From: Azoarcus sp.
GTDB taxonomy: Bacteria > Pseudomonadota > Gammaproteobacteria > Burkholderiales > Rhodocyclaceae
DNA length: 39,696 nucleotides
Direction of reading: 5' to 3'
Assembly: GCA_031277415.1 (NCBI GenBank)
Contig: JAITMK010000079.1
Location: forward strand, 1 to 39,696
Below, one piece after another: positions 38,066 through 39,696 of the stretch (position 1 is its first letter; the number at the start of each line of letters is the position of its first letter). Made by a program: the position numbers and the translations under genes. The notes under the pieces were generated by a model. The model ran no database searches. It had not been told where the DNA came from and saw only the letters and a list, made by a program, of their open reading frames with translations.

Positions 38066-39696
38066 TCAACCCGTGGCAAGTGCGCAGACCTTGAATTTTC
38101 CTACCTCGTTGCGAACGGTGTGCGCCAGTTGCTCGATGCTTTTCACTGCATTGGAAGCATTGCGCGCGGCGGCGCTGTTTTCTTCCGCTGCCTGGGCGAC
38201 GAGTTCGACCTGTTCCGCAATCGACTGACTGGCGGCGTTCTGTTCGGCCAAAACCAGGGTGGCATCATTCACCTGTATCTGTACCTGCTTGGTTCCTTTC
38301 TGGATGCTCGTTATGGCCTCTCCGGCCTGATCAGCCAGCACAACGCCTGATTTGACCCGCTCGACGACGTTGTTCATCGCGCCGACCGCCAAATCCGAAC
38401 TGTCCAGAATACTGGTAATCATCGTGCTGATATCGGTAGTAGCATTCGTGGTGCGTTCGGCGAGTTTCCTTACCTCGTCGGCAACGACAGCGAAGCCGCG
38501 ACCCAGTTCGCCCGTGCGCGCCGCTTCGATTGCTGCGTTCAGCGCCAGCAGATTGGTCTGGTCGGCGACTTCCTTGATCACCTGTACGACGATGGAAATC
38601 TGTTTGGATTGCCTGCTCAATTCAGCGATGATCTCGGAAGACTTGTTCACCACCTCGGCAACGGCATACATTTCATCGACGGTCTGGCGGATGACCTCAC
38701 TGCTTTGTTGGGAGAGATCGCCGGTATGTTGCGTGAGTTTGGAGGTTTCCTGCGCATTTTGACTGATGTGGGCGACGCTGACGGTCATTTCCTCGACTGC
38801 GGCAGCCATCGCCGTGGAGGATTCGCTGGTCATCTCGGAGCGTTGAGCAGCCTGCTGCGTGGACGTGCCGAGATCGGAAGCGGCAGCATCAAGCCGCGTC
38901 GTATGGTCAAGGATTTCGCTCAAGGTTCGTTGCAGGGTATCCACAAAATGATTGAATGTAGTCGCGGTTTGTCCGATCTCATCAGAACTGGTAACGCTTA
39001 CGCGCCGGGTGAGATTGCCACTGTCTTCGATTTCGTGCATGGTTTTCTGCAAGTCCGATAACGGGGTGACGATGGAACGGATGATTTTCCAGACGATGAA
39101 AGTACAGAAAATGATGCTGATGGCGAAAGCAATCAGCATGTTCATGCGGGATGATTGATGCGTCTGCTCAGCCTGCGCAAAGTTCTCATTGGCAATTTTG
39201 GTCAGTTGGCTGATCAACTCGGTGATAGTGCTTTCCAGGGGGACGCCTGTTTGACGAAATCCCAACAGGAAGCGTTCCTGCATCGCCAGGGAAAAATCGT
39301 TTGCGCGCATTGAAGCGACGGTGGGAAGGATGACGTCCCGGACAAATACAGCGTACTGCCTGTCGAATTTCGCGATGAGCGTTTTTTCCTTTTGACCAAA
39401 GCGATCTATGGGGGTTTTCCCCCGCAGGGCGTCAATTTCTTTGAGCTGGGCGTCGATTTTGTCCAGGTGATCTGTGAGTCTGTGGTCGACGTGGATCCTG
39501 GAAACGTCCGAATCCGGATTGTGCTGCAAAGACCGGAAAACATCGGCGCTGATCGCTACAACATGGGTTTCGATTTTACCGAAGAGTGCTAACGGCTCGG
39601 TACTGTCGCTATAAATGGAGTCCATCTTGTTCGACATGTGTGACATGCCGAATAATCCAAACAGCAGAACAATTGCGGAAATTACTAATGCGAAAG
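38066..39696 (-). CDS. Methyl-accepting chemotaxis protein, N-terminus cut by window edge
   Basis: The frame is open to the right edge, where the end of TM1 is still read ([16 protein letters not shown]), so the start lies outside. A four-helix-bundle sensor domain of about 160 residues follows, then TM2 ([19 protein letters not shown]), HAMP ([20 protein letters not shown]) and the signalling domain with the hairpin tip [20 protein letters not shown]. It relays periplasmic signals to CheA/CheW. The [15 protein letters not shown] run is normal. There is no CheR-binding pentapeptide at the C-terminus. Ligand is unknown. Confidence 0.94.
   Translation of the reverse strand, partial: FALVISAIVLLFGLFGMSHMSNKMDSIYSDSTEPLALFGKIETHVVAISADVFRSLQHNPDSDVSRIHVDHRLTDHLDKIDAQLKEIDALRGKTPIDRFGQKEKTLIAKFDRQYAVFVRDVILPTVASMRANDFSLAMQERFLLGFRQTGVPLESTITELISQLTKIANENFAQAEQTHQSSRMNMLIAFAISIIFCTFIVWKIIRSIVTPLSDLQKTMHEIEDSGNLTRRVSVTSSDEIGQTATTFNHFVDTLQRTLSEILDHTTRLDAAASDLGTSTQQAAQRSEMTSESSTAMAAAVEEMTVSVAHISQNAQETSKLTQHTGDLSQQSSEVIRQTVDEMYAVAEVVNKSSEIIAELSRQSKQISIVVQVIKEVADQTNLLALNAAIEAARTGELGRGFAVVADEVRKLAERTTNATTDISTMITSILDSSDLAVGAMNNVVERVKSGVVLADQAGEAITSIQKGTKQVQIQVNDATLVLAEQNAASQSIAEQVELVAQAAEENSAAARNASNAVKSIEQLAHTVRNEVGKFKVCALATG

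Overview
The window looks like a chromosomal segment of a betaproteobacterium, probably near Rhodocyclales/Nitrosomonadales. This rests on the protein character of DnaA, DnaN, GyrB, the DksA variant and UppP, on the linkage of an RNase II-family gene, a TonB-like gene, aroE and mtgA, and on the thiS-thiG-trmB order. The placement is inferred from recognition alone; no search was run. The replication start region (dnaA-dnaN-gyrB, plus strand) lies at about 5.1-10.5 kb.

Layout. (1) 1-1.7 kb: two tandem, near-identical minus-strand NHL-repeat lipoproteins, the left one cut by the window edge, separated by a twin palindrome. (2) 1.9-2.9 kb: an EF-hand-type calcium-binding protein. (3) 2.9-5.05 kb: an AmpG-type muropeptide permease with a predicted periplasmic insertion of about 275 residues. 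(4) 5.05-10.5 kb: a compact oriC-like region, dnaA, dnaN, gyrB. The usual rpmH-rnpA-yidD-yidC cluster is not beside dnaA; yidD sits at 24.7 kb. (5) 10.5-15.0 kb: an accessory island directly after gyrB. It carries an overlapping MNT-HEPN-serine recombinase operon, a large protein with two Rossmann-like N-terminal domains and a P-loop NTPase (likely defence), then remnants of an IS3-family transposase and of a second serine recombinase. (6) 15.2-19.0 kb: an HDOD protein, an AcuI/YhdH-type oxidoreductase coupled to a receiver-degenerate-GGDEF protein, and a DUF3617 protein. (7) 19.2-25.3 kb: a minus-strand envelope/housekeeping run, dksA-yidD-uppP-rnb-tonB-aroE-mtgA, with a MITE-like insertion between tonB and aroE. 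(8) 25.5-32.1 kb: a tripartite RND efflux operon with a divergent TetR regulator and a palindromic operator between them. (9) 32.1-36.5 kb: overlapping thiS-thiG-trmB-sppA-M23 peptidase genes. (10) 36.5-38.1 kb: a second small accessory patch with tRNA-Gly(CCC), a ParD/ParE-type toxin-antitoxin pair whose toxin seems to start at ATT, an hsdS remnant and several palindromic repeats. (11) 38.07 kb to the right edge: a methyl-accepting chemotaxis protein lacking its N-terminus.

The genes fall into three functional sets. One is replication initiation. One is cell-envelope upkeep (MtgA, UppP, AmpG, SppA, the M23 peptidase, TonB and the RND pump). The third is mobile or defence cargo lodged beside gyrB and beside the tRNA. 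The most promising undescribed unit is the island after gyrB, centred on the 774-residue Rossmann/TIR-like plus STAND-type ATPase protein and the adjoining MNT-HEPN-recombinase operon. Start codons were chosen from visible ribosome-binding sites, family N-termini and gene overlaps; uncertain ones are flagged.
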